Both the position numbers and the translations under genes were made by a program. A stretch of DNA of 64,000 bases from Maribacter sp. BPC-D8 (GTDB lineage: Bacteria; Bacteroidota; Bacteroidia; Flavobacteriales; Flavobacteriaceae): contig NZ_CP128187.1 of assembly GCF_035207705.1 (NCBI RefSeq), forward strand, positions 4,464,001-4,528,000, written 5' to 3'. The notes beneath the pieces are model-generated. The model was not told the origin of the DNA. It saw only the letters and a program-made list of their open reading frames with translations, and made no database searches. Shown one piece after another: positions 35,289-45,593 of the stretch; positions within the stretch are counted from its first letter, which is position 1; each line of letters begins with the position of its first letter.

Positions 35289-36416
35289 ATGATTAACGTA
35301 TTGGATCTTACAAAAAGACTCATTGCTATGGATACGGTTAACCCGCCGGGTAACGAGTATTATGCGGCTAAATATGTGGGTGGATTATTGGAGGAAAATG
35401 GGTTTGATGTCGAATACGTGCCTTTTGAAGGTAAACGAATACATGTTATTGCAGGAAAAGGATTTTCTGAAACTGATTTACCAATAGTTTTTACTGGGCA
35501 TTTTGATACTGTTCCTTTAGGTGCTGAAAAATGGTCAGTAGATCCGTTTGGTGGAGAAGAGAAAAATGGAAAATTATATGGTAGAGGATCAAGTGATATG
35601 AAGAGTGGAGTTGCGGCTATGGTTATAGCTGCAATAAACGCTTTTTCATTAGGGTCTCCTGAAGGTGGCGTGAGGTTGGTATTAACAGCAGGTGAAGAAT
35701 TAGGGTGTCAAGGCGCTAAAGATTTAATAAAAACATATCCAAGACTTGGTAAGGCAAGTGGTATTGTTGTTGGCGAACCAACTGCTAATATTCCTGCAAT
35801 TGGTCATAAAGGCGGACTTTATCTTAATCTTTCATTTTCTGGGGTTACAGCTCATTCTTCTATGCCACATTTAGGCGAAAATGCAATTTATAAAGCAGCT
35901 AAGGCTATTTCAAAGATTGAGAAATTTGATTTTGACGTTGAAGAAGATGATTTACTTGGTTTGCCGACCGTGAATGTAGGGAAGGTTTTTGGTGGACAAA
36001 ACATTAATTCGGTACCAGATTATGCTGAGTTCACGATAGATGCTAGAACTACAACTAAGGTAGCTCATGATAAGCTTTTAGCTAAAATTCAAAATGAACT
36101 GGGAGAGGAAGTGTCGATTGAAACCTTAACAGATCTAATTGCAGTTTCTACTGAAGAAAAAGACCCTTTTGTTCAAAGGGTGTACAATGCTTGTGGTATT
36201 TCAGAGAATACTCCCGGTTATCCTAAAGCATTGCCATATCTCACCGACGGTTCAGTGCTACAAGGTGCGTATGGAGGTATTCCAACGGTTATTTTAGGTC
36301 CGGGTCAGCCAGAAATGGCTCATCAAACAGATGAATTTTGTTATGTAGATAAGATAGAAAAAGTGGTAGAGATCTATACCAATATACTTTTAAAGAAAAA
36401 CGCTATTACTGAATAA
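35289..36416 (+). CDS. M20-family metallo-deacylase/peptidase (ArgE/DapE type)
   Basis: A protein of 375 residues without signal peptide, so cytoplasmic. Di-zinc site residues are visible: GHFDTVP (His), GSSDMKSG (bridging Asp), TAGEELG (catalytic Glu and ligand), VGEPT (Glu) and AHQTDE (His). The dimerisation domain (about 180-290) has VTAHSSMPHLGENA. ArgE/DapE-type enzymes remove acyl groups from N-acylated amino acids or amino acid-like compounds. In this cluster it probably deacylates a pathway intermediate; true ArgE or DapE function is less likely given the neighbours. Confidence 0.88.
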   Translation: MINVLDLTKRLIAMDTVNPPGNEYYAAKYVGGLLEENGFDVEYVPFEGKRIHVIAGKGFSETDLPIVFTGHFDTVPLGAEKWSVDPFGGEEKNGKLYGRGSSDMKSGVAAMVIAAINAFSLGSPEGGVRLVLTAGEELGCQGAKDLIKTYPRLGKASGIVVGEPTANIPAIGHKGGLYLNLSFSGVTAHSSMPHLGENAIYKAAKAISKIEKFDFDVEEDDLLGLPTVNVGKVFGGQNINSVPDYAEFTIDARTTTKVAHDKLLAKIQNELGEEVSIETLTDLIAVSTEEKDPFVQRVYNACGISENTPGYPKALPYLTDGSVLQGAYGGIPTVILGPGQPEMAHQTDEFCYVDKIEKVVEIYTNILLKKNAITE

Positions 36417-36486
36417 ACATATTTTTCTTTTGATGATATCATCAAAGAGCGATGTCTTGTTTAATTAAGCATTATTTAAAAAATAA

Positions 36487-38157
36487 ATGAAAAATTCCTA
36501 TTTACTGTTTCTGTTTTTTGCGCTAATAAGCAGCATGCATTCGTATGCACAGATAATTTATGTTGATACATTATTACCAACTGACTGTAATGGTAATTAT
36601 TCTATTTCTAATCGTGCCTGTAATGGTACAGATGGTGATGCTTATAAAACATTGAAATCGGCTGTGAATGCTGCCATGGCAGGTACTCAGGTGTTAATTA
36701 GGGAGGGTGTATTTAAAGAACAGCTTAGTCCTCAATCCTCTGGGGAGAAAAACAATTATATTGTATTTAAAAATTATGGAAACGAAATAGTTGAGTTTAC
36801 TGGGGCTAAGTTAGCTCCCGCTATTTCGATTGACCAAAAGGAATATATTACTATAGACGGATTAAAATTTAAAGATTGCCCTCAATTTATGTCCATAAAA
36901 GCGGCTTCACATATTAATATTGAAAACTGTGAATTTGAAAACAGTACAATGTGGGAATCTTGTCAGCTAAAAGATATGGGCGATTACTTTCTTTTTAGAA
37001 ATAATATCTTAAAAAATGGTACTGATCTACTTTCTATACAAGGGGGTAGTTTTCATTTAATTGAAGGTAATACTTTTGATACGGCATCACATACATGTTT
37101 AGTTTTTATGGGGGTGCATGATTCTGCAATTCGAAATAACTCATTAATTAATCCTAATCAAAAGTTACTTGAAATATTTGCTACTCGTGATAGAGAGTGG
37201 TCTGCCCCATATCGTAAAAGCGAACATATTCTTATTGAAAATAATCTGTTCGGACCTAATTCACATAGAGAAGGGCATTACAATGGTAAAGAGCCACCAG
37301 CAAGTTGGGGTGTACAATTTGCAGGGGTAAAGTGTATTATGAGAAATAATATTTTCGCAGGTTGTGAAGGTGGTATGGATATTTGTGGATATGGTAAAGT
37401 TGGCGGTGGCGATGATTCTCCAGAAGCTGCTTTCAATTACAGCAATCGTTTTTACAATAATACCGTCTATTCCAATGGTGGAAAAGGTCGCTATGGCAGT
37501 GGACCAGGAGTTAAGGTGTCACACAACTTACACACTGAATTTTACGATAATATCTTCATGAACAATATATTCTATGCAAATAGAATATTTAAAGATGCAC
37601 ATACAAAAAGAGATGTGCCAAGTGTTCAAGTTGCTTTTAGTTCCTCTAGCAATCCAAGCGAAACCCGTTTTTATAATAATAATATAACAGCTCAGAGTAA
37701 TAAAGATGAAGAGGTGTTTTTTATAGGAAAGGAAGATAAAGGGTTTACTTTAAATGCATTTGAACAAACATATCCAGATTATATTCAAAATAATATTCAA
37801 GGAAATCCGCTATTTAAAGTTGAAAATCCCAACCTAAAACATATTGAGAAAGACGATTATAGATTATCAGAAGATAGTACTTGTATAGATGCAGGTGCAT
37901 TTTTGACCTATGCAATAGGTGCTGGTGATTCAAGCATTGTTTTGAAAGTAAAGGATCCTTATTTCTTTACTGACGGCTTTAGTATTGTTGAGGGCGATAT
38001 CATTCGTGTCGGGGATAATGAAGTTCAGATAAAAAGTATTGATTATGATACGGGTTATATGACTTTAATGAAAGCGATACAATGGAAAGATAGAGCCCCG
38101 GTAAGTTTATTATATAAAGGTAATGCACCTGATATAGGAGCAATAGAAAGTTATTAA
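36487..38157 (+). CDS. Secreted right-handed parallel beta-helix protein
   Basis: A protein of 556 residues with signal peptide ending SMHSYAQ. The IYVDTLLPTD start, repeated N-N-I/T-F rungs (NIENCEFENS, FRNNILKNG, IRNNSLINP, IENNLFGP, MRNNIFAGC, FYNNTVYSN) and the closing PDIGAIESY are typical of pectate-lyase-like or chondroitinase-B-like beta-helix proteins. It probably acts on or binds a polysaccharide outside the cytoplasm. I cannot place it in a specific polysaccharide lyase family; the Lys/Arg pair of PL6 was not identified with confidence. Confidence 0.83.
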   Translation: MKNSYLLFLFFALISSMHSYAQIIYVDTLLPTDCNGNYSISNRACNGTDGDAYKTLKSAVNAAMAGTQVLIREGVFKEQLSPQSSGEKNNYIVFKNYGNEIVEFTGAKLAPAISIDQKEYITIDGLKFKDCPQFMSIKAASHINIENCEFENSTMWESCQLKDMGDYFLFRNNILKNGTDLLSIQGGSFHLIEGNTFDTASHTCLVFMGVHDSAIRNNSLINPNQKLLEIFATRDREWSAPYRKSEHILIENNLFGPNSHREGHYNGKEPPASWGVQFAGVKCIMRNNIFAGCEGGMDICGYGKVGGGDDSPEAAFNYSNRFYNNTVYSNGGKGRYGSGPGVKVSHNLHTEFYDNIFMNNIFYANRIFKDAHTKRDVPSVQVAFSSSSNPSETRFYNNNITAQSNKDEEVFFIGKEDKGFTLNAFEQTYPDYIQNNIQGNPLFKVENPNLKHIEKDDYRLSEDSTCIDAGAFLTYAIGAGDSSIVLKVKDPYFFTDGFSIVEGDIIRVGDNEVQIKSIDYDTGYMTLMKAIQWKDRAPVSLLYKGNAPDIGAIESY

Positions 38158-38197
38158 TTCGGTAAACATGATTTCTTAACATCTTCAAATAAAGCAT

Positions 38198-39226
38198 ATG
38201 GAACGACGAAATTTTATAAGAAACTCAGCACTTGGTTTAGGTGCAGGCATTACACTTGCTCCTTCGGCAGCAATAGCTTCTAATAGTAAAGAAAATTTGT
38301 TGCCTGTAAAGTTGCCAAGAGAAGTGTGGATAGCTACCCTTACTTTAACAAAGATTGATGCAGTTAATCATGATGATATGGTTGACGAGGTACTAGGTCA
38401 TATGGCAGATATTGTCAATTATAATCCAGATATAATATGTCTTCCTGAAGTTTTTCCATTTTTCCATATTTCAGAAAAGAAATTAATAGCTGAAGTTGCA
38501 GAAGAACCGTTGGGGAAAATAACTAGTAAGTTTTCTGAATTTGCCAAGAAGCATAATACGTATATAATTTGCCCACTTTATACTACTGAGAATGGTAAGT
38601 ATTATAATGCTGCTGTTGTTATTGATAGAAATGGAGAAATAGTAGGAGAATACCGAAAAACACATACTACCGAGGGAGAGATGGGTAAAGGAATTACACC
38701 AGGGCCAATTGACCCACCAGTATTTAAAACTGATTTCGGAACAATTGGTGTGCAAATTTGTTTTGACCTTGAATGGAATGATGGATGGGAGAAATTAAAG
38801 GAAAAAGGAGCTGAGATTGTATTTTTCTGCTCCGCATATTCTGGTGGAAAAGCAATTAATACAAGAGCTTGGCAAAACAAATATTGTGTTGTGTCTAGTA
38901 CAATTAATGGTACGGCTAAAATATGTGATGTAACTGGTGATGAAGTTGCAAAAACAGGATTCTGGGACAAGTATTGGGCAATTGCACCATTAAATCTAGA
39001 TAAAGCATTTTTACACACATGGCCATATACGCGAAAGTTCAAAGCTATTCATGCTAAATATGGTAGAAAAGTAAAGATTACTAATTACGATGAAGAAGAA
39101 TGGTCAATAATTGAAAGCCTATCTCCTGATATTATGGTTGCAGATATACTAGAAGAATTTGAGCTTAAAACGTATAAGCAACACATTAAAAGTGCTACAG
39201 ATATGCAAAAGAAATTAAGAGCTTAA
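38198..39226 (+). CDS. Nitrilase-superfamily carbon-nitrogen hydrolase, Tat-exported
   Basis: A protein of 342 residues beginning MERRNFIRNSALGLGAG, a Tat-like signal. The catalytic triad of the nitrilase superfamily is clear: Glu in CLPEVFPF (about residue 84), Lys in EYRKTHTTEGE (about 154) and Cys in GVQICFDLEW (about 187). Members cut amides, carbamoyl or nitrile groups. Export is less common for this family and fits an action on imported material in the periplasm. It is the third C-N-cutting enzyme in the cluster. Confidence 0.88.
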   Translation: MERRNFIRNSALGLGAGITLAPSAAIASNSKENLLPVKLPREVWIATLTLTKIDAVNHDDMVDEVLGHMADIVNYNPDIICLPEVFPFFHISEKKLIAEVAEEPLGKITSKFSEFAKKHNTYIICPLYTTENGKYYNAAVVIDRNGEIVGEYRKTHTTEGEMGKGITPGPIDPPVFKTDFGTIGVQICFDLEWNDGWEKLKEKGAEIVFFCSAYSGGKAINTRAWQNKYCVVSSTINGTAKICDVTGDEVAKTGFWDKYWAIAPLNLDKAFLHTWPYTRKFKAIHAKYGRKVKITNYDEEEWSIIESLSPDIMVADILEEFELKTYKQHIKSATDMQKKLRA

Positions 39227-39268
39227 TAGTTTTATAAGACACAAGTAATTTAAAATATTTCATAAACA

Positions 39269-40111
39269 ATGATTTTAAAACCAGCAACGCATAGAGCACT
39301 ACTTATAATCACGTTTCTTTTTATATCTGTTCAAGTTTTTTCTCATGGAGATTTAACTAAACGAATAAATCAGAAAACAAAAGAGATCGCAGAAAGTCCT
39401 AATGACTTTAAGTTATACTACGAAAGAGGTTTTTTATATCAACAACACGTTGAATTGAATAAGGCAATGGAAGATTATCTTAAATCTACATCTTTAGGCA
39501 ATACAGATAAAGTCTTAATGTATAGAATAGCTGAGGTTAATTATTTATCCGAAGACTATAAGAATGCCTTATCGAATATAACAAAGTACTTAGAAGTAGA
39601 TAGTGTAGATGTAAAAGCTAAAAAGCTTGAAGCTCAAATATTATTCAAGTTAGTAGCGTATAAAGAATCTATAGCCGCTTACCATTTTGTTATGAATACT
39701 ATGGTTGATATTCGACCAGAAGACATCTTGGAATATACTAGTATTATACTGGCAGATAATAATAAGAATTTCTCAAAGGCAATTGATATTATAGATTTCG
39801 GATTAGCAAAAGTTGGTGCAAATACATTATCCCTTCAGCTTAAAAAATTAGAATACTTAAAAGATTCAAATCAAGTAGAAAAAACAATAGAACAATACAA
39901 TTATTTTATTCTTGAGTATCAGAGAAAAGAGTTTTGGTATTATAAAAAAGCAGCGTATTTAGCTTCAATTAATAAACAAGAAGATGCGAACATAGCTTTA
40001 AAATTAGCTATTGTTACTATTGAGCAATTGGAAACGAAATTTAAAAACATGGATTCAATTTTAGAATTAAAACAACACATAAAAAGCTTAGAAAGCACTA
40101 TTAATAATTAG
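39269..40111 (+). CDS. Exported tetratricopeptide-repeat protein
   Basis: A protein of 280 residues with signal peptide (LLIITFLFISVQVFSHG). Three or more TPR-like helical repeats cover about 45-130 (FKLYYERGFLYQQHVELNKA, VLMYRIAEVNYLSEDYKNAL). No enzymatic motif is seen. It is followed after 5 bp by a secreted phosphatase gene and then a MauG-like peroxidase gene, so it probably scaffolds or assists those. A detailed role cannot be given. Confidence 0.75.
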   Translation: MILKPATHRALLIITFLFISVQVFSHGDLTKRINQKTKEIAESPNDFKLYYERGFLYQQHVELNKAMEDYLKSTSLGNTDKVLMYRIAEVNYLSEDYKNALSNITKYLEVDSVDVKAKKLEAQILFKLVAYKESIAAYHFVMNTMVDIRPEDILEYTSIILADNNKNFSKAIDIIDFGLAKVGANTLSLQLKKLEYLKDSNQVEKTIEQYNYFILEYQRKEFWYYKKAAYLASINKQEDANIALKLAIVTIEQLETKFKNMDSILELKQHIKSLESTINN

Positions 40112-40116
40112 AAATT

Positions 40117-41763
40117 ATGATGAAGAAAATCACCCAAATAGTAATGATGCTTTTTACTGTGTATTCATTTTCGCAAACGGAAATAGTCGAGACTGCAATT
40201 GTTGATTCTATAAATAGCACATCATCTATAGTTGTGGAAAGGGGACCGTATTTACAAAGCGGAACACCTACGAGTGTAATTGTAAAATGGAGAACAAATA
40301 TTGCAACAGAGTCTGTAGTTAATTACGGTACAGAATTAATTACATTGTCGATGACTGAAAACGATACTGCTTTAAATACTGATCATCAAGTGACTTTATC
40401 TGGTTTGGCTTCGAACACGAAGTACTATTTTAATATTGGTAATAAAGGAGGAGTTTTATCTCAAGATCTTACAGGAGATATGTATGTGATAACGGCACCA
40501 GTTAATGGTACAAAACAATTTGTACGTGCATGGATCTTAGGTGATCCCGGTACAGCAAATAATAGTCAAAGAGAAGTGCGAGATGCCTATTATGATTATG
40601 TAGCCAATGCTCCAATAAACACAGGTAAAACTGATATGATGTTGTTTTTGGGTGATAACGCTTATAACACGGGTAAAGATGCAGAATATCAAAATGCCTT
40701 TTTTGATGTTTATGGTGATATGTTCAAAAAGTCTGTAGCATGGTCATGCTTAGGAAACCATGACGGTCAATCAGCAGATTCAGCTACACAATCCGGTCCT
40801 TATTATGATATTTTCACTTTTCCAACAGAAGGGGAAGCTGGGGGTACAGCCTCAGGTACAGAAGCGTATTATTCTTTTGACTATGCCAACATTCATTTCA
40901 TCATATTAGATTCTCACCATTCTAGTCGTGAAGTTGGTGGTGCTATGTACAATTGGGCACTAACAGATATTCAAAACACTAAGCATGATTGGATTGTAAC
41001 GTTATTTCATCATCCAGCATATTCTAAGGGGTCTCATGATTCTGATGAGGATCATAGACCTATAGAAATGAGAGAAAATTTTATGCCAATGTTAGAGGCT
41101 AATGGGGTTGATTTAGTTTTAAATGGTCATAGTCATTCTTACGAGCGCTCTTATTTTTTAAACGGACACCAAGGTTTTGCAAATACTTTTAATTCTGATG
41201 AAATTTCTAAAGGTGGGCATACCGTTGGTTCAACAGGTCATGGAGATGGAAAAGCGGACAGCAATGGGGCATATGAAAAAAGTAAAGATGCGACGGAAGG
41301 TGCTGTTTATATAACTACGGGTTCTGCAGGTCAAATATCAGGTGGAGACTTAAATCACCAAGCCATGTATATATCCTTAAATCAACTAGGATCTTGTGTT
41401 ATGGAAGTAGAAGATGATGGTAAAGGTGGGCAAAATTTGATTGTAAAGTTTATTAGAGAAAATAATGAGATCGATGATTATTTTACGATAAACAAAACAG
41501 GAATTGCAACACCAAATTTTAATGAAAATCAATCAGATCAAGAAAGTAACATACTTACGTATATAGCAGATAGTAAGTTAATTACTATTACTGTAAATAA
41601 GAAAGAACGTTTAAAGAAGGTGAAATTCTATAATAGCATTGGCGAATTGGTTAGCAAAAGTAGAAGAGACACCATTAATGTAAGTGAAATGGCAAAAGGC
41701 TTATATGTTGTTGAGGTTATTACTAATAAAAAGACATATACAGAATCTGTTACTATTAAGTAA
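40117..41763 (+). CDS. Purple acid phosphatase-like metallophosphoesterase with T9SS sorting domain
   Basis: A protein of 548 residues with signal peptide ending VYSFSQ. A fibronectin-type N-terminal domain covers about 40-125 (YLQSGTPTSVIVKW, LSGLASNTKYYFNI). The metallophosphoesterase core covers about 140-430, with ILGDPGTAN, FLGDNAYN, CLGNHDGQS, TLFHHPAYSKG and LNGHSHSYERS. The C-terminal 75 residues form a type A T9SS sorting domain (KVKFYNSIGELVSKS, MAKGLYVVEVITNK). It should be secreted or surface-anchored through the type IX system. It releases phosphate from esters or diesters and is the third phosphate-cutting protein in the window. Confidence 0.9.
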   Translation: MMKKITQIVMMLFTVYSFSQTEIVETAIVDSINSTSSIVVERGPYLQSGTPTSVIVKWRTNIATESVVNYGTELITLSMTENDTALNTDHQVTLSGLASNTKYYFNIGNKGGVLSQDLTGDMYVITAPVNGTKQFVRAWILGDPGTANNSQREVRDAYYDYVANAPINTGKTDMMLFLGDNAYNTGKDAEYQNAFFDVYGDMFKKSVAWSCLGNHDGQSADSATQSGPYYDIFTFPTEGEAGGTASGTEAYYSFDYANIHFIILDSHHSSREVGGAMYNWALTDIQNTKHDWIVTLFHHPAYSKGSHDSDEDHRPIEMRENFMPMLEANGVDLVLNGHSHSYERSYFLNGHQGFANTFNSDEISKGGHTVGSTGHGDGKADSNGAYEKSKDATEGAVYITTGSAGQISGGDLNHQAMYISLNQLGSCVMEVEDDGKGGQNLIVKFIRENNEIDDYFTINKTGIATPNFNENQSDQESNILTYIADSKLITITVNKKERLKKVKFYNSIGELVSKSRRDTINVSEMAKGLYVVEVITNKKTYTESVTIK

Positions 41764-41810
41764 TCTTCTAATTATGCTATTGTAGAGCGAATTAATATCT
41801 CTAGTCGAAA

Positions 41811-43697
41811 ATGAAAAAGGGATGTATTTTATTAGGGTCAGTATTTATCTGCTTTTTTATCTGGTCAGGTAAAAAGGTAGAGTATACTATATCTAATACT
41901 ATTCCAGAAAAAGTGGAGAAAGTATATGCAACCAATTTTCAAAGTTTTAAAAACGAAGTAGAAGTATTAGCAAGCCTAGCCGATAATTCAATATTTGGAG
42001 ATGAGTTACAATTGCAAAGGCAAGTTGAAAAAACGAGACTAGCTTATAAAAAAATTGAATTTATTTTTGATTATTACCAATCGGCATATAACGGAGCTTA
42101 TATTAATGGAGCACCTTTACCTAAAATAAGTGAATATTTTGAAGGAGGAAATATTATTGAACCTTCAGGTTTGCAGGCTTTAGATGAAGCTGTCTTTGAA
42201 GAAGCCTCTAAAGAGCAATTACAACGCATAAAAGTATTGGCAGCAGGGTTAAGAACACATGTAGATTATGTTTCAAAAATACATTTCCCCCTTCAATTAA
42301 AGTCCAGCCAAATTATTGAAAGTATCAGATCAGGATTGGTACGAATTTTCACTTTAGGTATCACAGGTTTTGATACACCAGGATCTGTAAGTGGAATACA
42401 AGAAAGTTATGTAAGTCTTCGGAGTATGAAAAATGCATTCATGTATTTTGAAGCAGATATCAATCCTAAGGCCAAGAGTAAATTCATTACTATCAAAAAA
42501 CTCTTTGAGAAAGGAGAAAGTTTATTAAGCTCTGATACAAGTTTTAATGATTTTGATAGAATGGTATTTTTAAAAGAAGTAATAAATCCTTTGTATGCTG
42601 GGTTATTAGAGTTTCAGAATTTAAATGGTATTAAACTAGAACCTTATAGAAAGCATGCGCAAGACTATCAATCAAAAAACATTTTCGATGTCAATTTTTT
42701 GAGCACTAACTTTTATTCAGAATTAGTATATCTACCATTAGACAACCCTAAGACGATTGAATTAGGAAAGTTGTTGTTTGAAGATGCGCAGTTATCCAAG
42801 AATAATACAATGTCTTGTTTAAGCTGCCATAATCCAAATCTGGGTTTTACTGATGGGCTACCTAAAAGTGTATCAAATAAAGAAGGTTTTTTTACGGCAA
42901 GAAATTCGCCAACTGTAATAAATGCAGGATACGCTACACGATATTTTTGGGATATGCGTGAGTTTAACTTAGAAAAGCAAGTAACGCACGTTATTGATGA
43001 TAATTTAGAGTTTAATACCAATTTTGATACAATAATTAGGAAGTTGAATAAAAATTCTAATTATCAAAAACTGTTTAAAGCAGCTTACGGCGGCATTGTA
43101 AAAAATGATATTAATGAGCGTTCAATAAGCAATGCTATTGCGGCTTATGTTAATTCTTTAAAATCATTTAATAGCAAGTTCGATAAATATGTGCGAAATG
43201 AAATCGATGATTATGATTACCCAGAGAGTGCTAAAAGAGGTTTTAATTTATTCATGGGCAAAGGGGCTTGTGGTAGTTGTCATTTTGCACCAATTTTTAA
43301 TGGTAGTGTACCTCCATTTTACGTAGAATCCGAATCGGAAGTTTTAGGAATCATAAAAGGTTTCGATTCTATAAATCCAAAATTAGATGAAGATTTAGGT
43401 AGAATGAATAATGGCTTAAAAGGAGATAATTATCCTTTTTTTAAAAATTCTTTTAAAACTGTTTCTATAAGGAACGTAGAATTAACAGCGCCTTATATGC
43501 ATAATGGTTTATTTCTTTCATTGGAAGATGTTTTAGAATTTTATAACCTTGGTGGAGGTGCCGGAATGGGATTACCAGTTGAAAACCAAACATTATCTGA
43601 TGCCCCTCTAAACCTGTCAAAGCAAGAAATTAAAGATATTATTGCCTTTATGGAGTCACTAACAGATATTACTGAGTTTGAGACTGACACTAATTAG
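41811..43697 (+). CDS. Di-heme cytochrome c peroxidase/MauG-like protein with N-terminal helical domain
   Basis: A protein of 628 residues with an N-terminal export signal. Residues about 40-290 form a helical, imelysin-like domain (IIEPSGLQALDEAVFEEA). Residues about 320-625 are a MauG/CcpA-type di-heme domain with heme sites CLSCH (about 342) and CGSCH (about 487), GRMN, and TAPYMHNG near the C terminus. Such proteins reduce peroxide or carry out oxidations in the periplasm. It may serve as electron partner to the PQQ dehydrogenase-cytochrome in the same cluster (inference). Confidence 0.88.
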   Translation: MKKGCILLGSVFICFFIWSGKKVEYTISNTIPEKVEKVYATNFQSFKNEVEVLASLADNSIFGDELQLQRQVEKTRLAYKKIEFIFDYYQSAYNGAYINGAPLPKISEYFEGGNIIEPSGLQALDEAVFEEASKEQLQRIKVLAAGLRTHVDYVSKIHFPLQLKSSQIIESIRSGLVRIFTLGITGFDTPGSVSGIQESYVSLRSMKNAFMYFEADINPKAKSKFITIKKLFEKGESLLSSDTSFNDFDRMVFLKEVINPLYAGLLEFQNLNGIKLEPYRKHAQDYQSKNIFDVNFLSTNFYSELVYLPLDNPKTIELGKLLFEDAQLSKNNTMSCLSCHNPNLGFTDGLPKSVSNKEGFFTARNSPTVINAGYATRYFWDMREFNLEKQVTHVIDDNLEFNTNFDTIIRKLNKNSNYQKLFKAAYGGIVKNDINERSISNAIAAYVNSLKSFNSKFDKYVRNEIDDYDYPESAKRGFNLFMGKGACGSCHFAPIFNGSVPPFYVESESEVLGIIKGFDSINPKLDEDLGRMNNGLKGDNYPFFKNSFKTVSIRNVELTAPYMHNGLFLSLEDVLEFYNLGGGAGMGLPVENQTLSDAPLNLSKQEIKDIIAFMESLTDITEFETDTN

Positions 43698-43832
43698 ATG
43701 AATCATCTAACTATTGCTAGTAATAGAATATGAATTTAGAACACCTATTTCAAATTATAATACCATAAAAACAGGAGTCTTTACCTACTGAAAATTAATT
43801 GATTAAATAGTCTAAAAAATTAAAGTGAAACT

Positions 43833-45593
43833 ATGAGAAAAGCTAACCTATTATTGATTTTTCTATTCGTTGTGAATATTTCTTTATCTCAAGATGAAAG
43901 TAAAATACAATGGTGGAACCCTGTAAATAGTGAGGTTCCTGTAATTGAAGGTAAAAGTTGGTCAAATGAAGGGAAATCTATTTACCATAGATTTCCAAAG
44001 AAAGCAGAAGTTACTGTAAGAGAAGATGTTTGGAACTTATCAAAACAGTCAGCGGGGTTATCTATACGGTTTTGGTCAAATGCAGACAGTATTAAGATTA
44101 AGTATAAGCTAAAAGGATCTATTTCAATGAATCATATGCCGGCAACCGGCGTAAGCGGATTAGACATGTACAGTAAAACATATGATGGTGAATGGCTTCG
44201 TTGTACAGGTTCATATACCATTAATGCAGAAAGCGATTACTCATTTAAAATCGATGAAAAATCTGATTCTTATAAAAAGTACGGAAGAGAATACCAGCTG
44301 TTTTTACCATTATATAACGAAATAGAAACGTTAGAGATTGGTGTGGTAGAAACATCTTTTTTTAATGCGCTACCCATACGAAATGAGAAACCTATAGTAG
44401 CTTATGGCACTTCTATTTGTCAAGGGGCATGCGCTTCTCGACCAGGAATGGCTTGGACTAGTATTTTAGAGCGAAAACTGGAAAGACCGGTTATTAACCT
44501 TGGTTTTTCTGGAAACGGAATGTTAGAGCCCGAAGTAATCGATTTAATGACAGAGGTTGATGCAAAATTGTACATCTTAGATTGCTTGCCGAATTTACAT
44601 CCAGATGAAGATGATATTTATTCGCTAACTATTGCTGCGGTTAAAAAACTAAAAACGAAAAGACCATTGGTGCCTATAATCCTTACATCTCATATAGGTT
44701 TTGCAGATGAATTAACTAATGAAAAACGGACTGGTTTAATTTTAAAGCTTAATAATGAATTCGAAAAAGCTTTTAATGACTTAAAATCAGACGGGTTCGA
44801 AAACATTTTTCTATTGCAAAAACATGATTTGAACTTTGATTTTGATATGTACGTTGATCATATACACCCTAATGATTATGGTATGATGCAATATGCAGAT
44901 ACCTATGAAAATAAAATAAGAGAAATACTAGATGAGCCAGTAGGGGAATTGAGTACTACAATAGCTAAAACACAAAGTAGAGATATTTCAGTCTATAAAT
45001 GGGAAGAAAGGCATCAAGAGGTTCTTAAACTAAACAAAACGGATAAAACGAAAATATGCTTGATTGGCGATTCTATTATTAATTTTTGGGGAGGGGAACC
45101 AGAATCATCGATAGCAAGAGGACAAGGTTCTTGGAGTAGTTTGTTAGAACCTTTGGGCGTACGCAATTTCGGATTTGGTTGGGATAGAATAGAGAATGTA
45201 CTCTGGAGAATATATCACGACGAGCTTGATGAATTTGATGCAGAACAAATTGTTTTAATGATTGGCACAAATAATTTAGATATTAATAGTGATATCGAGA
45301 TTACTAACGGATTGAAAGCTTTGATAGAAGCTATTAAAATACGTCAACCACAAAGTGCTATTCAGTTGATAGGCATATTGCCAAGAACTGGTAAAGAAAA
45401 ACGAATTGAAAGTATAAATCTTAAATTGGCAGATTTAGCAAAATCAGAATCAATTGATTTTAATATTATTGGGAATCCATTGCTAGGTAAAGATGGAAAA
45501 ATAAACGAGTCGTTGTTTACAGATGGGTTACACCCCAATAGTGAAGGTTATATCATTTTAGGAAAGTCTCTTCATCAATTAATAGAGGATTAA
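43833..45593 (+). CDS. Secreted esterase with two SGNH/GDSL hydrolase domains
   Basis: A protein of 586 residues with signal peptide ending NISLSQ. A beta domain (about 25-165; LSIRFWSNADSIKIKY, VSGLDMYSK) precedes the first SGNH domain (about 185-370: VAYGTSICQGACASRPG, GFSGNGML, DHIHPNDYGMMQYA). A second complete SGNH domain follows (about 405-586: CLIGDSIINFWGG, GFGWDRIENV, MIGTNN, DGLHPNSEGYIILG). Each carries its own Ser and D-x-x-H, so both may be active. It would remove acyl groups (for example acetyl) from a glycan. The double arrangement is notable; no ancillary T9SS tail is seen. Confidence 0.87.
   Translation: MRKANLLLIFLFVVNISLSQDESKIQWWNPVNSEVPVIEGKSWSNEGKSIYHRFPKKAEVTVREDVWNLSKQSAGLSIRFWSNADSIKIKYKLKGSISMNHMPATGVSGLDMYSKTYDGEWLRCTGSYTINAESDYSFKIDEKSDSYKKYGREYQLFLPLYNEIETLEIGVVETSFFNALPIRNEKPIVAYGTSICQGACASRPGMAWTSILERKLERPVINLGFSGNGMLEPEVIDLMTEVDAKLYILDCLPNLHPDEDDIYSLTIAAVKKLKTKRPLVPIILTSHIGFADELTNEKRTGLILKLNNEFEKAFNDLKSDGFENIFLLQKHDLNFDFDMYVDHIHPNDYGMMQYADTYENKIREILDEPVGELSTTIAKTQSRDISVYKWEERHQEVLKLNKTDKTKICLIGDSIINFWGGEPESSIARGQGSWSSLLEPLGVRNFGFGWDRIENVLWRIYHDELDEFDAEQIVLMIGTNNLDINSDIEITNGLKALIEAIKIRQPQSAIQLIGILPRTGKEKRIESINLKLADLAKSESIDFNIIGNPLLGKDGKINESLFTDGLHPNSEGYIILGKSLHQLIED

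Noticed and set aside
38602..39042. 146-codon minus-strand frame
   Set aside because: Reverse shadow of the nitrilase-type gene with an intact catalytic triad on the plus strand.
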